A DNA stretch of 64,000 nucleotides from assembly GCA_000310025.1 (NCBI GenBank), contig FN648454.1, forward strand, positions 157,126-221,125, read 5' to 3'. A model generated the notes under the pieces. The model did not search any database, was not told where the DNA came from, and was given only the letters and a program-made list of their open reading frames with translations. This DNA is from Ectocarpus siliculosus (Eukaryota > Sar > Phaeophyceae > Ectocarpales > Ectocarpaceae). Within the stretch, counting starts at the first letter, position 1. Each line of letters opens with the position of its first letter. The translations under genes were made by a program, and so were the position numbers. This document shows, in pieces, positions 1 to 11,976 of the stretch.

Positions 1-3000
1 AAACGCCTAAAGCAGCATCAGCAGCCGCACGCACCACACGGCAACACCGCGTGCTAGCTCTAGCGTGTGTCGTTGGTACAGGGGACATGGCACCTCACTG
101 CAGGGTGCAGTCACCCCAAAACACACCTTTTCTTTCTTTCTCTGATCACCCCTCCCCCAGGTATGGTCGTTTTGTTTGTGTGCTGTCACATCCATCACGA
201 TAACCCGACAGCCTTTTCCGTTCCCTTCGACGTGGGTCATCCATCATTTTGTGCTGCCATCCTTACGTACGCAACATTTGTATTTATTTCCACCCGGGCG
301 TCCCAGAGCTCTATGTGTGATCGAATGCGCCCTGTCCACTGCCCCTGCCCGCATGCTGCGGTGGCGATCAATTATGCCACGTCTGTGCGCATCGCCCCTG
401 TCCGCCCTCCGTGTTTTTTGAACTACTCTGGCGCAGGTGACACGAGAGACACGTGCAATGCGCGATCGGCAGTTCAGAGGGGTGTTGATTTGTGCAGTGT
501 ATTTTTGTACGAAACGTCCCCCGTAGATTCGAATCGTGTGTCACATGCAGTGCTCTGTAGGCAGCTTAGAGGGGGTAGGCAATCGTGACGTGAATGAGGT
601 TAAGAAAGTTTCACGATTACTAGCCAATCAGGATTCGTGCTGAATCGTGCTGTAGTGTTTCCAAGTCGTTTTGCCCGATTGGTGTCCAGTTCAATTCCCA
701 TGGACGGCATTCAGGCGGCTGAATACAGGAGGTAGAACTGGCGCGGACATCCAATAAACGGTGTAATAAGTTTGCAGCGGATGAATATCACCGAGGTGGC
801 AGGAAACCCGCCACGTAATCACTGTAAGTAAGTACTGTATAGGTTCAGGCAATCCGAGTCTTTCGATGAAGCCTCGACCGAACCCGCCTCCTCTCACCTT
901 TGGTAGTAGTCATGGGAACTGCTGTTCGCAGATAGCAGTGTACGCGTCCTCGGGGGTGTCGGAGAGGGCCTAGGAGCCGACGGTGAAACACGGTCGGATC
1001 TGTCAAAGGGCCTACCGGCCAGAATGTTACAGCGTGCGGGCCCGCAGTCAAGCAATGCTCCGACAAGAAACAAGGGCTTTCGACTAGTAAGCAATTTATG
1101 ACGTATCCTTTTTTGGCAATATGCATATACCAATCAAAGGATGGACTACTGTAAGTTCCCGTTCGAGATATATCCAGTCTGAAGTTGGTATTCTCCGGAG
1201 TATTGGGTTCAACAACTGCGTTCAGTAGCCATTCGTATTGAAGCATCGTTTTGCCGACAATCCTTGTCGATTGTAGTTGGCGACCGGTACCTTTCTGAGC
1301 GGCCAAGTCTCTACGGTTGTTCCTCATCTGGCCGCCACGACACCTCTGCTCGGGTTGTTCTTTCCTTGTCATCGAGGTGCAATATGCTGACGTTACGGGC
1401 CACCCCGATGCTACACCAAACAGTCTTTCCCGAATGTCTTCCCAAATGATCGTACCACCTACGCACGAAGGGTTCGTTCAATCGAGGAAATAGAGATATC
1501 GGTGGCCTAACGTCGGCCGGTTACAGGACGACAAGGTCGCAAATCTTGGGGCCTTGCTCTGCGTACACAGTAGGGTTTCACATGCTTTTGCGGGCTTCGC
1601 CCTCGAAGCAACGCCCAATTACCGCTGTCCCGGTATATCATTCACTGCCACATCAAACGATCGTCTCCGAGGAAGAGATGGCAAGTATACGAACGCGGTG
1701 TGTTCGAGAAGGGAGGGTGATTACTTGTGTTCAGAGCCATGCGAGCTGAAGTACATGCCGTGGCCGCCATGAACCAAACTCTGCGCTGGCATGTATAATG
1801 GTGTACCCTTGGCAACATTGTGGTGCACTCCACGTGATGAAGGCGCCCTCATCATTTTCTCGCTGCGGTTTTCGTGGCCGTGGGGTGGGCCCACCACCCA
1901 CAATTAACTCCGCGAGCCCCACCCACGAATGAATATGATCCAGCGTGCTTTTCCGGGAGACAAGAAGCGAAGGGCGTGTGCGTTCCTAGATCGTAGTAGT
2001 GGGTGTGTGATGATGATGATTGGTGGTGGTATTGTATGTCGGTGTAGAGCAACTAAATTTTCGTTTCTCTGCGCGACAATGCGTCGCTTACTCACCCCAA
2101 AAGTATCCCCAGATTTTCGCCGTTGGCGATGCAAATACGCTTTGTTTGCACGGTATGGCGCAACCGACGAGACAGGCGTGGTACAGGTCCGTACGGTCGG
2201 GTAGCTTAGGAAATCCTTTCGGGTAGTGATTGATTACACCGAACAGACGTTGATACTTGATAGTTTGGGCGTCCGCGCGTCGGTCTATGCATAAGAATGA
2301 TTAGTCGTCGAGCAGAAAGAATACATTCGGGTTTTTTGTTGTTGTTGTAACGGTCGAATTTCTGTAGGTCAGGCCTCATTTTCTGTCGGGAACCCTGGGG
2401 CCACGAGTGTCAAAAATATGAGCCTTCGCGCCGTAGCTACAGTCAAGTAACGTGTGAGAGCCACAGAGCGCGCGAGAAAACGGAAGGACAGCAGCAGCCG
2501 CCCAACGTAGCGGCGGCGGCGGTTTAGCAAACAAAAAAGGACAGGACACACGGCCGTTAGGCCTTGGAGGAAACCAGCGCGTCAGGCGTTCCTGACCTCC
2601 CAGAAAGGTGTGTGTTTTGCCACAGAATACGAACGAACGAGGCACTTGTTGTACATATTTTTCTTACCACTTGTTTTACATATTTTCTTTACGAAGAACA
2701 AACAAATAAATCCGCCTCCTCCACAACGAGTCCAGTTGCAGATGTACAATTAACTTCAATCTTTGTTTATGACGATTTTTTTGTGGCCAAGGGCGTATTT
2801 TGCGACACGAATGAATACACTTGTGTGTGCTGGCAGTTGACAAGACAACCATTGATAGGTCTTGCACGATGTCCGACGCAGCTGGTTGCGCTCTGTACAC
2901 AGAACTACCGAACCGAGACATATCCGGGGCACTTCGCGTTTTGGCCTAGGGGCAGAGGACAGGGGGCTTCCGGAACATCATTCCAGATCGAGGGGCTTTT

Positions 3001-3462
3001 CATCGTTGCGTGCAACAGCTCCGATGGCACGCCAAAATTTGAAGTTGGGATATTTATCAAGGCATGCGCCGGATTCACTACAGCGCATGTCTGGCATTCA
3101 CTCGCACCTTCCAATGAAGGACAGTAGCAACGGCGGGCATACATAGTCCACGATGAGTGAACCTTTGGAACAAGAAGCTCGATAGGCGTCCGCACGGTTT
3201 CTTGTAGTGGGTAGACAGAAAACCCGACCAGTACGAATAATAGCCGCTTACTCCCGGCGGTCCAGTTCACAATAATGGTCGTTGTGCTTTCACTCAACGC
3301 CGACATACATGTGGCGATTCTCCAGTCGAAGGAACACTCATTTCCAGTTCTACAAGGTAACAAGAGTTTGAGAATAATAATCGCATTGCCAGAAAACGAA
3401 TCGCTTCATTGAGTTTGGTCTTGCCTTGGCAAAAGACCTCCAGCCCGTTGTACTTACCGCAA
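1..3462. other. No supported gene
   Basis: I see no repeat, RNA gene or recognisable protein here. The longest open frames are 845-1372 (minus, 175 codons) and 2564-3127 (plus, 187 codons). Neither has a recognisable domain, a paralog elsewhere in the window or convincing splice sites, so I do not call them genes. Base composition looks mixed and intergenic. Confidence 0.5.
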
Positions 3463-3960
3463 ATCAGTGTGAATTCCCAGAAACGACGATACATGAACGA
3501 ACCCGGCATTTAACATACAAGCGTGAGGCGGAAGAGCGACCGACGTTAAGCCGAACAAGAGTGAATATTCCCAAACATTGATACGTGAACCCGGTCTTCA
3601 TGACAAATAGTCCTGAGGCAGAACATCTCCGGGCAGTTACAATGTGAGTGAATGTTCCAAAATAATGATAATCGGACCCGACATAAAAAGAAATATCGCG
3701 AGGCCGAAGGGCGCGCAGTTACCTAAAACGAGAGTGAATCTTCCCGATCAATGATACGCGAACCCGGCATCCATGACAAATAGTCGTGAGGCCGAAGGCT
3801 GCACCTACCGAGATAAGTATAATGAGTGTTAATCCTCCCAAATAATGATAGGTGAACCCGGCATTCATGACAAATGTTCCTGAGGCGGACGGGCACATCA
3901 CCGGAGTAAAGTCAAATATGAGTAAATCCTCCCGAACAATGACAATCCGACCCGACAAAA
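3463..3960. repeat. Degenerate tandem repeat, unit about 86-96 bases, 5-6 copies
   Basis: Units begin near 3470, 3562, 3649, 3735, 3826 and 3921. Each opens with a gtgaat-like start, then a tcccaaa-aatgata block, an acccggcat-catgacaaat block and a tgaggccgaagg block. Copies differ by substitutions and small indels, so this is an old array. One diverged unit is also visible near 46,250-46,370, at the start of the second copy of the segmental duplication. Confidence 0.75.
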
Positions 3961-4560
3961 AAACTAAAAGTAACACGATGCGGGATCTCGCACCTCCGGA
4001 GTTTAACCTCAATCCCGTTCCATCTCGCGATTACAAACAGTACTGTGCCCAAGGGCCAGTGTCCCGTTACATGACCAAGGCGATCAACAACCACGGACAG
4101 GTTCGAGTAAAAAGGCTTCACACGCGGGAGAAACTCCCTGAGCTTGAGCGGAAGTATAAAATGAAACAAATTCTTGAACACCAAAGAAACAAATGCTGTT
4201 CCAAGAGGGGAACGAATGAATGAAAAACAAACAGCATAAGGGCAACACCACCAAGGGCAAACAACGTCGACGGCGCAGTCTCCGAAACGGGATACACAAG
4301 ACACGACCCAAACCTTGTACCCAACAACATGGAGGATTCAACATTCGAAAATATCTGTCAAGAGATAAAACAGGTCCGGTACGCACATAGAACGGAGACA
4401 CCCCAAACGTTCACGACGGGGCTCACCACACACCACTCTGAACCGAAAACAGGCCAAGCTTCCACCACCACAAACGCACGAAAACGAGGGCAGCCCAACA
4501 ACAGGACGAGTCACACCCCGTCTAGGGTAGGCGGGTTGGTGCACCTGCTGTACATGTAGT

Positions 4561-5400
4561 CTAGGCGTCATCCTCCTCCCTGTCGACGTCCCCCTCGTCG
4601 CCGTCATCGTCGGCCTTCTTCCCCTCCACCGCCTCGCCCGCGCCAGCCGTGTCCGTGTCGTTCTCACCGGCTTCCATGCCCGCCATGTTGCCGTCGCTTG
4701 TGGTATCACTGCTATCGCTATCACTGTCGCTGCTGCTGCTGCTGATGCTGCGCCAGCGCCGTTAGATGGCACCACTGAGTTGTCGTCGTTCTCGAATCCC
4801 TGTTGAGCGAAAAGGGCATCAGGAATTGGCGGTCAGTACGGGTGCCAGCTCCAGGAGAGGTGGGGGGTACTCCTTGCGTGCTCGCCTTAAGAATATGGCC
4901 ATTTGGCGTGGAACTTCCGGAGGACAGACGCGTTCTCAAACTCTTACTCCACCGCTTTGCCTTCGCCGGTCAGTGTGTTCGTACTTCCACATTTAATGTC
5001 GACAGCTACTGTAGCTCTGCTCCACATGGACCTTGGCGTTACGCGATATTTCTATAGTAGGACCTCTGCTTCGGTCCAATTCTGATTTCCAATGTGTATG
5101 TTCCTGTATGTAGGAGGACTATGGGTGCTTTGGCGTTTCTTCCCACAACGTTGCAAGTTTTGACGGCCGTACGGGCACGAGCACCCCTTCTCAAACCCAG
5201 GTCATCAGAAGCAGGCCAACATCCAACAACAATATCAAAAACAACAACGACCAAAGAAAAAAAAAATCGCGAAGAGCAAGCTGCGCTCATGCACGATACC
5301 TTTGGACCGACCAACTCACCGCGCCATCGCAGCTGCAGAGGGTGGGCAGCTGCTGTGCAATCATTCGCATTTCCTTGAATCGGGCGCTATTGTAGGACAT
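4561..5400 (-). pseudogene. Acidic-tail hypothetical gene, damaged copy A
   Basis: This is the paralog of the minus-strand gene at 47,139-48,136. The first exon (5400-5330) opens with an ATG aligned to the ATG of the other copy; both continue with an A-R-F-K-E core, and both end at a GTGAGTTGG donor. Copy A lacks about 75 bases inside this exon, which changes the frame. The last exon (4799-4561) has a Ser/Asp/Glu-rich acidic frame ending in a stop. The frame entering from its acceptor does not join the acidic frame, unlike in the other copy. I therefore read it as a broken paralog. The intermediate exon is not resolved, and no known domain is seen. Confidence 0.55.
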
Positions 5401-5634
5401 ACAAACACGCAGCGGGGGGTGCGTGGAGGAGACGCAAGGGGTGGGGTCTATTATAGGTATGAATCCTAGAGTCACTCATTTTGCCTAGTCAAGCGCAGCA
5501 TGCATGTTGAAAACAAAGCATTCTCTGCGAAAATGACTCTCAATCAAGAATGACACAGTCTTGTCGAGGCAGCCATAGTAGATGTTGCATACCACAGAGA
5601 TGTTGCAGGCAGCGGGCGGGATACCCCTGAACAA

Positions 5635-6210
5635 TCAGCCCTTACCACGCACAGAAAATTCGGCGGTCTTGCGAAATTTCTGAAATTTAAGAAAAAGAGC
5701 GAACGGCGCCTGCTGATTGGATGGTGCAGACAGTTCCATCCCTGGGTGCAAGTGCAAAGCTGCCTTCCCACTTGAGCCGTCTCTTGTCTATAATCCCTAT
5801 CAATTGTCCCCTCGATGCGAGGGGACACGAGGGGACATTTGATAGGGATTGTAGACAGCAACTGGCGGGAGCGTGGTAAACGGGGCACGGAAAGGAAGTT
5901 TTCAAGATATTTATCTAGGTTGCTTGGTGCCTCCTATCAACGGTGGTCTAGGTACTTCTTCCGCGCTTGCCCCTAGTAGCGCTTTCCACCCAAGGGTAAA
6001 CAGACGCGGCGCAACTTCGCTGTTGGACCGGCGGCGTAATCGCCCCGCGATTCGACCTGTTCATTACCCTCATACTCCTCCACTCTACAAGGCATCCATA
6101 CTAGACTAGAGTCGTCCCTGTGTACCCTGGCACCCCCCTGGTCGAGTAGTGCAAAGGAGGAGACAATCATGCCAATCTTCGCGAGGTAAAGCAGGTGAAG
6201 AAGATGGGGA
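5635..6210. other. Copy-A-specific insertion of about 0.6 kb
   Basis: Comparing the two duplication copies, sequence up to about 5,635 matches copy B up to about 48,350, and matching resumes near 6,230. The intervening bases have no equivalent in copy B. They hold a near-perfect hairpin (5786-5856) but no terminal repeats or coding frame that I can identify. It could be an insertion in A or a deletion in B. Confidence 0.5.
5786..5856. repeat. Hairpin with 29-base arms
   Basis: Positions 5786-5814 and 5828-5856 are reverse complements over 29 bases with two mismatches, separated by 13 bases. It lies inside the sequence unique to copy A, so it may be the core of a fold-back element. It is not a transcription terminator in the bacterial sense. 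Confidence 0.8.
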
Positions 6211-6302
6211 CAAAAAGTGTCCCCAAAAGGCGATCCAGCCCTAAAGGGGTTAAGGGTGGCCATACATCGGATCGAACCGGGTACGGAACGCAGCAGGCAA
6301 CA

Positions 6303-9300
6303 TCAACCAACACACACCAACAAGGAGGCAGGCAGGCAGACAGGCAGGCAGACAACCGACGAATAAAAGGCAACGAGAGCAAAGCCAACAGCAAAACCAC
6401 AAAACAAACAACACATTGACGACAAGACACCGATCACCTTCGACTCCGACAAAATCTGCCATGTATTCTTATCCACCCTCGAAATCGACCACGCACAAAC
6501 CCCATTGTAGACGTCATCGCTCAAGCCATCCCGGTCGACCATGCTGAATCGATACCGTGCGACGAGGTCGGAAGCTTCTTCACTCGAGACAACTACCCCC
6601 GCTTGCGAGATCATGTCCTCGTAGAGAGAGGAAAGGTCCGGAGATAGAGAGTCCAGTGACATGAGGTCCGCGGCAAATTCCTCGTAAGCCGTCATGGTCC
6701 CATTCGCCTACGTCAAGTGAGAGCCGTGCCGATGAAACAATCGAGAGACAAGGGTGGGGTGGGATTACCGAGTAGCTCTGTCGATAGCTCTTGGGGGGAC
6801 GGGCTTCGGTTTTCACGGTACGCTTTCAGCACCTACTCCTGACTGACATGTGCGTCAAAGGTGCAGCCCCAGTGTGCAGGTGACGTCGAGTCTCACTCTC
6901 CCCCGCCCCCCGTTCGATCTACCAACACACCCTTCGTCATCGCTAAACTACATCTATTTGGATATCCAAAAAAGTGCTGCAGTGACCGAAAACGCTAGGA
7001 ACGGGATTGATCCCCTTTCCCCCTTGCCCGGAGTACGCAAACCGGCGGTGGCGTTTACTTCTTCCGTAAAGATCGCGAAAGTACATACCACCAGCGACGG
7101 CACACACACGGACGGCGGTACCATTGATTTAAGTCACACGCTCGGGCACACGTTGGTTTAGCGGATGCTCACATCGCTGTAGCAGGCAATAAGGTCATCC
7201 TTGACCCAGTTCACCCTCTCTTCGGTCTCGGCCTCACGACCCGCCGCCTCTGCCTTCGCAGCCTCGCATCTCGATACCTCTTCCACGAGGGTAGACGAGG
7301 TCGTCAACACCAGTCGCTGCACGGCCTCCAAGTGCGATCTACAGTGCAACGCGCGGCATTAGAGCGGCCGGGGTGTGTGCGGCGGGGTGTGTGGGGGGGG
7401 GTGCCATGACTGCAACATCAAATCACGACACAGAAACCTTTGTGTTTCTGGATGAAAATCCCGTGCAGTTGCGATACGCGTCATCGAGACGGCAAGAGAA
7501 CACCGCAACAACAACCACCACAACCATCACCAAGCACACGCAACGAACCTAACGGCAATCACCATAACCGCGCCAACGGAAACCTGCCACTCCTGTGCTT
7601 CCCATTTGCGATCGATGGCACGCCAACACGCACCGGACCATTGGATAGCCTGCGAGCGAGCCCCAGCGGTCTTCGCTGTCAAAAGCCGGCGTGACACGGA
7701 GCACCGCTCCCTGAGCAACGTGGGCCAGGCTGTCGATGACCAACGCCTTCTCAGACACGTTGTTGGCCAGAGCGAGGGCGACCGCGAGAGCACGGGAGTC
7801 CAGGTCCTCGATGTCGGCACCGTAGGACTCAGTGATTGCGCGAGCCTCGTCCACCTTCGTCAGTACATCGAGTGGCGACAGTCGACACGGTGCAGCGGAG
7901 GAAGGGCGGGTGAGCGAGAGATGGGGGATAAAAAGGGTTGCCGTGTGGGTGATTCTCTTCGGGCCAGGATACGATACAGACCCCAGTAACAATGCCGCCA
8001 TGCATGTATCACTGTCGAGAGTCCTTGTGGTCAGTTGCTTACATTGCTCCGACACAAGGTCAGGTCGTCCTCCAGCTCGTTCCTCATGTCGTTGCCCACG
8101 TCCAGAAGGCACTGGAGCTCCATCTCACGGTGCCGAGCTTTGGACTCATCGACCTGGCACCTCTTTGTCGACGCATCGACCATCCTCGTGACGGCATCCA
8201 GGCGGGTGCTGAACACATCCGAAGCATGGAGGGAAGGGGGCGCGTGGGCTTAGCCGTTGTTGCATCCCGGCTACCGTATTTTCGATCGGGAGACAATTGT
8301 GAGACAAATTGGGATGTGACGCCGGGTAACGGGCACGTCAATACGGATGCCAACCGGGGGTGGGAGAGAAAATCCGCTTGGCTGTGATCCTACGGTGATT
8401 ATCTCATGGATGAACAATCGGAGGAGTCGGGGGCGTAAACTTGGTACATAGGGGGTTCAGTGAGACCTCCTCAATATATAAAGGTATACCGTTTACCACG
8501 TTGCCGACAGTACCATGACCCTTTCGTCATCGTCCACTACAACACCAACATCAGCGGGGTCGACAATCGTCACCACCATCATCATCGATACATCAACAAA
8601 CCGGCCGACCATCAAAACAACAGCATGGCAGTACAAGCACGCTGAAGAGCTACTGTAACTTACCACGTCCTCTCAGCCGCTTCGTGGGACGCCGAGCGGT
8701 CGTTAACGCCCAGCTTCGCTACGTCCACAGCGGGGCAAGTCACGGGCTCGAGGAAGTGTCCCTCGTTCGTCCTCTCGGCCGCGAAGAGCGAGACATCGAC
8801 GGACGCGCTGTCGGTGTCGGATAGATCTTGCTCCCAGGACTCCAGCTCCTCCCGAACGGCCAGCGTGGATGCTCGAGACATGGCCGCTTCTTGCTGCGAA
8901 ACATCGAGCTCACCCACGACCAGGCGGAGGGCGAGCTGCGATCGCTCCGACTCTCTCTGGGCCGCCAGCTGCTGCTCGGCGACGGTCTCTGTGAGGGCGG
9001 CGATGGCGCCCTCGGCGGTGTCCAGCTTTTCGACGAGGTCGCCCTCGGTCCTCGCCCACGTCTCGCGGTCGGAGGCGGCAGATTCTTCGACGTAGTCGAT
9101 CGTGGCTCGGAGCGCCCCCGCCTCCTCACGCAAGTACTGCATCTGAGCACCCGCCAAGTTACGGTCCGCCTCGGACTTGGCCCGCTCCGTCCTGATCACG
9201 TCCGCTTGGGCAGAGGAAAACACATCCTTCCTGTGTACCGTCCTCTGAAGGTTCTCGAAGGTGTTCCTCAGCATGACAATTTCCGCCTTCAAGGCGTTGG

Positions 9301-10496
9301 AGCGCCTCTGGTCGTCACGTGGGTGGACAAGAGGCAGCGAGGGGGAGAGGACATGGGAAGATGGGGTGATGTTTGGGGGATCTGGTAGAGGAGGCACGTC
9401 GAGGAGGTACATCGAAGGATTGCCTTGGGTTCTAGGCACGAGGGAAAACGGGCTCTGGATACACAAAACCCGACAACATCGCTCCAACATTTCTACGCAT
9501 TGAGTTCAACTCAATACGGCGGAATCTCGAGCTACATCGTCAACTACCCCCGGGATTTGGCGCCTTTAGAACCGCTGAGCTCACTCCCTCCCCCTACGGC
9601 ACACGAACCGCTTGGCTCCAAGCAACACTGTAAACTCAAATATACACCAATCAAGGTCAACCACTCAACCACTCGAGGAGTTCTCGAGAACTGGGGGACA
9701 CGTGTCTCAGGGCTTTTCTCCTTGTACTGTTGTATATCAATGCACCATTCGGCATATGACAGGCGGGATAGAACTTACCGCAGCATCCAGCGAAGTGGTC
9801 GAGACGTAGTCGACGACGACGCCGGGAAGTCTCCTATCCAATAAAATGAAAGGGGGAACGGGATGCATGCAAGAAGGCACGGACAAACGTTGTGAGACTC
9901 TGCATCTAAGAACTGATAGTGCTCCAGTTGTGCTTGTGAGAATCGCACGAAGCCTGCACAGTCGGGAATGGCCCGTGGCGCCATCTCACCTCAGAATACG
10001 GACCAAATATACCGCCTTGGAAGTATTGGCCACAATACACGGACAATCTTTCAAGGCCTTACTTGGGGGTGCTACGCGAAAAAAAAGAAAAGGCGGGAGG
10101 GAATCGCTTCGAAAATGCACCAGTCCCACAGCCCTATAACCGAGAGACCCAAGCATGCAGGGAGTATTTCAAACTGAGGTATGGTATTTATTGCCCGCTC
10201 CTTTTCGGGGCGACGGATGACTATTCGGTCTCACACCACATGCCATCAGTGATAAAAACCAACACACATGACGGAAGACGAGCACAGCATCGGCACATAT
10301 CTCTCACCTAAAGAATACGAGGACTCTCTCTTGCTGGTCCTGTTTCGCTACAACCATCTCCGCCTCGTCGATGGCGACGGAGCGGAAGCCCTTCGTGGCG
10401 GCCTCCTCCACCAGCTCACGGATAGTGTCGACGCTAGCTACCAGAGGGGGAGCTCTTGATCGCCTTTGCCAGCTTGTTCATGAAGCGCTTCTCGCC
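6303..10496 (-). CDS. Seven-exon coiled-coil protein gene, copy A (function unknown)
   Basis: I built this model by hand from splice signals and reading phase. Exons in transcript order: 10496-10308, 9833-9779, 9307-8664, 8208-8043, 7854-7634, 7338-7173 and 6707 to about 6510 (its frame stays open to 6303). Every junction has GT donor and AG acceptor signals, and every phase joins correctly if one 4-base insertion in the first listed exon is discounted. The product would be mostly helical, charged and coiled-coil; no signal peptide, membrane segment or catalytic motif is visible. Exons further upstream are likely, because the first listed exon starts at an acceptor. A damaged paralog lies at 48.5-52.0 kb. 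The insertion means copy A may itself be a pseudogene. I do not recognise the family. Confidence 0.7.
6510..6707 (-). CDS. Exon g: terminal exon
   Basis: The acceptor is GACGTAG and the exon starts A-N-G-T-M-T-A-Y-E-E-F in phase 0. Its most conserved part reads D-L-S-S-L-Y-E-D-M-I-S-Q-A-G-V-V-V-S-S-E-E, identical in the duplicate at 48.9 kb. The copies stop agreeing in frame near 6,510 (D-G-L-S-D-D). The frame remains open to 6303 through low-complexity sequence, so the true stop or a further donor is not settled. Confidence 0.65.
7173..7338 (-). CDS. Exon f
   Basis: The acceptor is CACTGTAG. The first base completes an Arg codon with the CG left by exon e, then S-H-L-E-A-V-Q-R-L-V-L-T-T-S-S follows. 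The exon is Ala/Glu-rich and helical (C-E-A-A-K-A-E-A-A-G-R-E). It ends at a GTGAGC donor in phase 0. Without splicing, the frame would stop five codons later (V-S-I-R-stop), so this could also be a terminal exon. I favour splicing because exon g joins in phase. Confidence 0.65.
7634..7854 (-). CDS. Exon e
   Basis: This 221-base exon begins V-D-E-A-R-A-I-T-E-S after an acceptor ending GACGAAG and ends at a GTGCGT donor in phase 2. It includes A-V-A-L-A-L-A-N-N-V-S-E-K and T-P-A-F-D-S-E-D-R-W-G. Equivalent sequence around 49,740-50,140 shares E-D-V-S-E-K-E-L and T-P-A-F-N-D-x-D-R, but with an indel. No domain is recognised; the first half looks helical. Confidence 0.7.
8043..8208 (-). CDS. Exon d: helical exon
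   Basis: This 166-base exon runs from a TTCAG acceptor to a GTAAGC donor. It contains R-M-V-D-A-S-T-K-R-C and, further on, E-A/K-A-R-H-R-E-M-E-L, a charged helical sequence that would extend the coiled coil. It starts with one base completing the split codon from exon c and ends in phase 0. At the duplicate locus, related sequence is present twice in inverted orientation (50,230-50,480). Confidence 0.75.
8664..9307 (-). CDS. Exon c: long coiled-coil exon
   Basis: This 644-base exon encodes about 214 residues, starting R-R-S-N-A-L-K-A-E-I after a pyrimidine-rich tract ending GACCAG, and ending E-R-T at a GTAAGT donor. The translation is rich in Glu, Ala, Arg, Leu and Ser with heptad-like spacing through most of its length (for example T-E-G-D-L-V-E-K-L-D-T-A-E-G-A and L-R-L-V-V-G-E-L-D-V), which suggests a long coiled coil. 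The last 40 residues are less regular. The exon ends in phase 2, matching the single base needed by exon d. The duplicate locus (50.4-51.0 kb) has no counterpart to it. Confidence 0.75.
9779..9833 (-). CDS. Exon b: 55-base exon
   Basis: The acceptor is GGATAG and the donor GTAAGTTC. The exon encodes L-P-G-V-V-V-D-Y-V-S-T-T-S-L-D-A-A. The same 55-base exon with the same donor occurs at 51,299-51,353, encoding L-P-G-A-V-V-D-Y-V-S-T-T-S-L-D-A-A. It takes one base from the preceding codon and ends in phase 0. Such exact exon conservation inside more diverged introns is good evidence that it was coding. Confidence 0.8.
10308..10496 (-). CDS. Exon a: KLAxAxK-PSG repeat exon, frameshifted
   Basis: The acceptor is a pyrimidine tract ending TTCAG before 10496 and the donor is GTGAGA after 10308. 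The translation begins G-E-K-R-F and contains R-E-L-V-E-E-A followed by A-T-K-G-F-R-S. Three related copies sit near 52 kb. Against those, this copy has four extra bases near 10,433-10,440 (a duplicated tagc), which shift the frame and give an immediate TAG. Without them the exon is 185 bases, starts in phase 0 and ends in phase 2, exactly what the next exon needs. Confidence 0.7.
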
Positions 10497-10610
10497 CTGA
10501 ACGAAAAGGAAATGCATACATACATAGTGGATCGAACGAGGGGGAGAGGGGGAGAATTTGATATTTGTCCAATGTCATACAATAGAAGAGGCAACAACGA
10601 CGAATATATG

Positions 10611-11905
10611 GTGCGTGTGTATGCATCCATCTATCTTGTGTCGATTATCTTGGGGGGGCGGGCGGAAAAAAAGGCGAGGAAATACGCATAGACTACAGAA
10701 TTTTAATTCCCTGAGAGCTTTCGTTCTTTCAGGCTTCGTTCGGAGTCTCAATCTAACTGTGGTTGATGCTTTCACTGTTGTTCTCTGGGCCTCTCGTCTG
10801 ATTGCAGCAGGGCACAGACACGTGCATTTGACAATAATTATGGTGGTCTCCACAATATTCAAAAATTCAAATTTCAAATATTCTGCAAGTGCCCAAAACA
10901 ACGAAACATTTCTAATTGTTCATGAAGACGTTCGACGGTACTGCCGAAAGTGGAGGGGCCAAACCCTCCTGCTGCTACTCTCCGATCCATGCTATAACAA
11001 TTCGATCCCCGTGCCGATGTGCAATATATAAGTTCAAACAATATCGTTCTTGAGGATTTTCTCGCACGAAAAACATTGAATCCAGGTGTGGTGACAGCCA
11101 TCTATCCGATCAGTACCCAGTACCAACGATTAGATTAAATTCTGCCGTTTTTCCAGTCATCTACATTATAGTATTTTTTGGTGAAATATTTCATGGAAGT
11201 CCATGGAAGTCCATGGACGTCCAATGTGACACAGGCCAGGGGCGCTACTCTCCTCTTTCCCGCTGGGGGATACTGCTACAGTAGGTGTTTCAGAAAGCCC
11301 GTGGGGATTTTGGTTTCGTATGTAGCTCTCAGAATTTCCGAGACTGCTGCGGCATGAAAGCTGACGACAGAGGATTGGAGGCGGATGAAACTCAGCCGCC
11401 GGTGGCGGAAAGAGCAGAATCGGCATGACGTGAGGGCAGATTCCTACCAACAAAGAAGTATCCTCTTCGCACCAACCGCCATGGTGGAGAAGCCTCGAAC
11501 CTCGTTTTTAAACTTACTCGCTGCTGATTACTCTGCGTACGTCTGCCTAGATGCTCATTTCTTGCCTCGCGCGAAATCACCTGTGTGTACTTTGTTTGCT
11601 TGCCCGGGCGGGTATTATTGGGAGTCTGGTCCCGTCCCGTACAAGATCCGAAGCCGAACGTCTTCGCGTGGCGACTCGCAGTGGCACTGCTGTCACCGGT
11701 AGTTTCGATGCTCTCGAACTCAGATGCACGCTACAAGCAGGATCCCGATCGGTGTAGTGTGCTGAGTGACGGCAGGGCAAGAGTGAGCGTGTGTGGGCCC
11801 ACAAAGCGCTCACGGGGGGTTTCAGAAAATGCGAAGATCGGAGAAGATCGCCCCCCCACCCTCAGCATTTGGGTCAACATCAAGGGGAGAGCAGGCGGAG
11901 AGAAT

Positions 11906-11908
<3 letters not shown>
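10611..11908. other. No supported gene
   Basis: I find no domain, repeat or exon with conserved splice sites here. Several short overlapping frames exist on both strands but none resembles another part of the window. Upstream exons of the coiled-coil gene could lie here but cannot be identified from sequence alone. Confidence 0.45.

Positions 11909-11973
<65 letters not shown>
11909..11973. repeat. (AG)n microsatellite
   Basis: An uninterrupted run of alternating A and G of about 65 bases. It generates meaningless Arg-Glu or Ser-Leu frames on the two strands. Confidence 0.97.

Positions 11974-11976
<3 letters not shown>

Larger units (their letters stand above)
3840..10610 (+). repeat. Segmental duplication, copy A
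   Basis: This block has a same-orientation counterpart at about 46,260-52,110. Collinear landmarks are the acidic-tail exon (4.56-4.80 versus 47.14-47.42 kb), the ATG exon (5.33-5.40 versus 47.99-48.14), the terminal exon of the coiled-coil gene (6.71 versus 48.89), the 55-base exon (9.779-9.833 versus 51.299-51.353) and the PSG-repeat exon (10.31-10.50 versus 51.85-52.03). Exons are better conserved than introns. Differences include about 0.6 kb present only in A (5.64-6.21 kb) and a large coding exon present only in A (8.66-9.31 kb). The edges are approximate because similarity fades. Confidence 0.85.

Noticed and set aside
5786-5856. Rho-independent terminator
   Set aside because: The genome is eukaryotic, the hairpin is long and AT/GC mixed without a T tract, and it lies in a copy-specific insertion.
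10433-10440. Tiny intron explaining the extra bases in exon a
   Set aside because: The segment gtagctag begins and ends like an intron but is only 8 bases long, far too short to be spliced.
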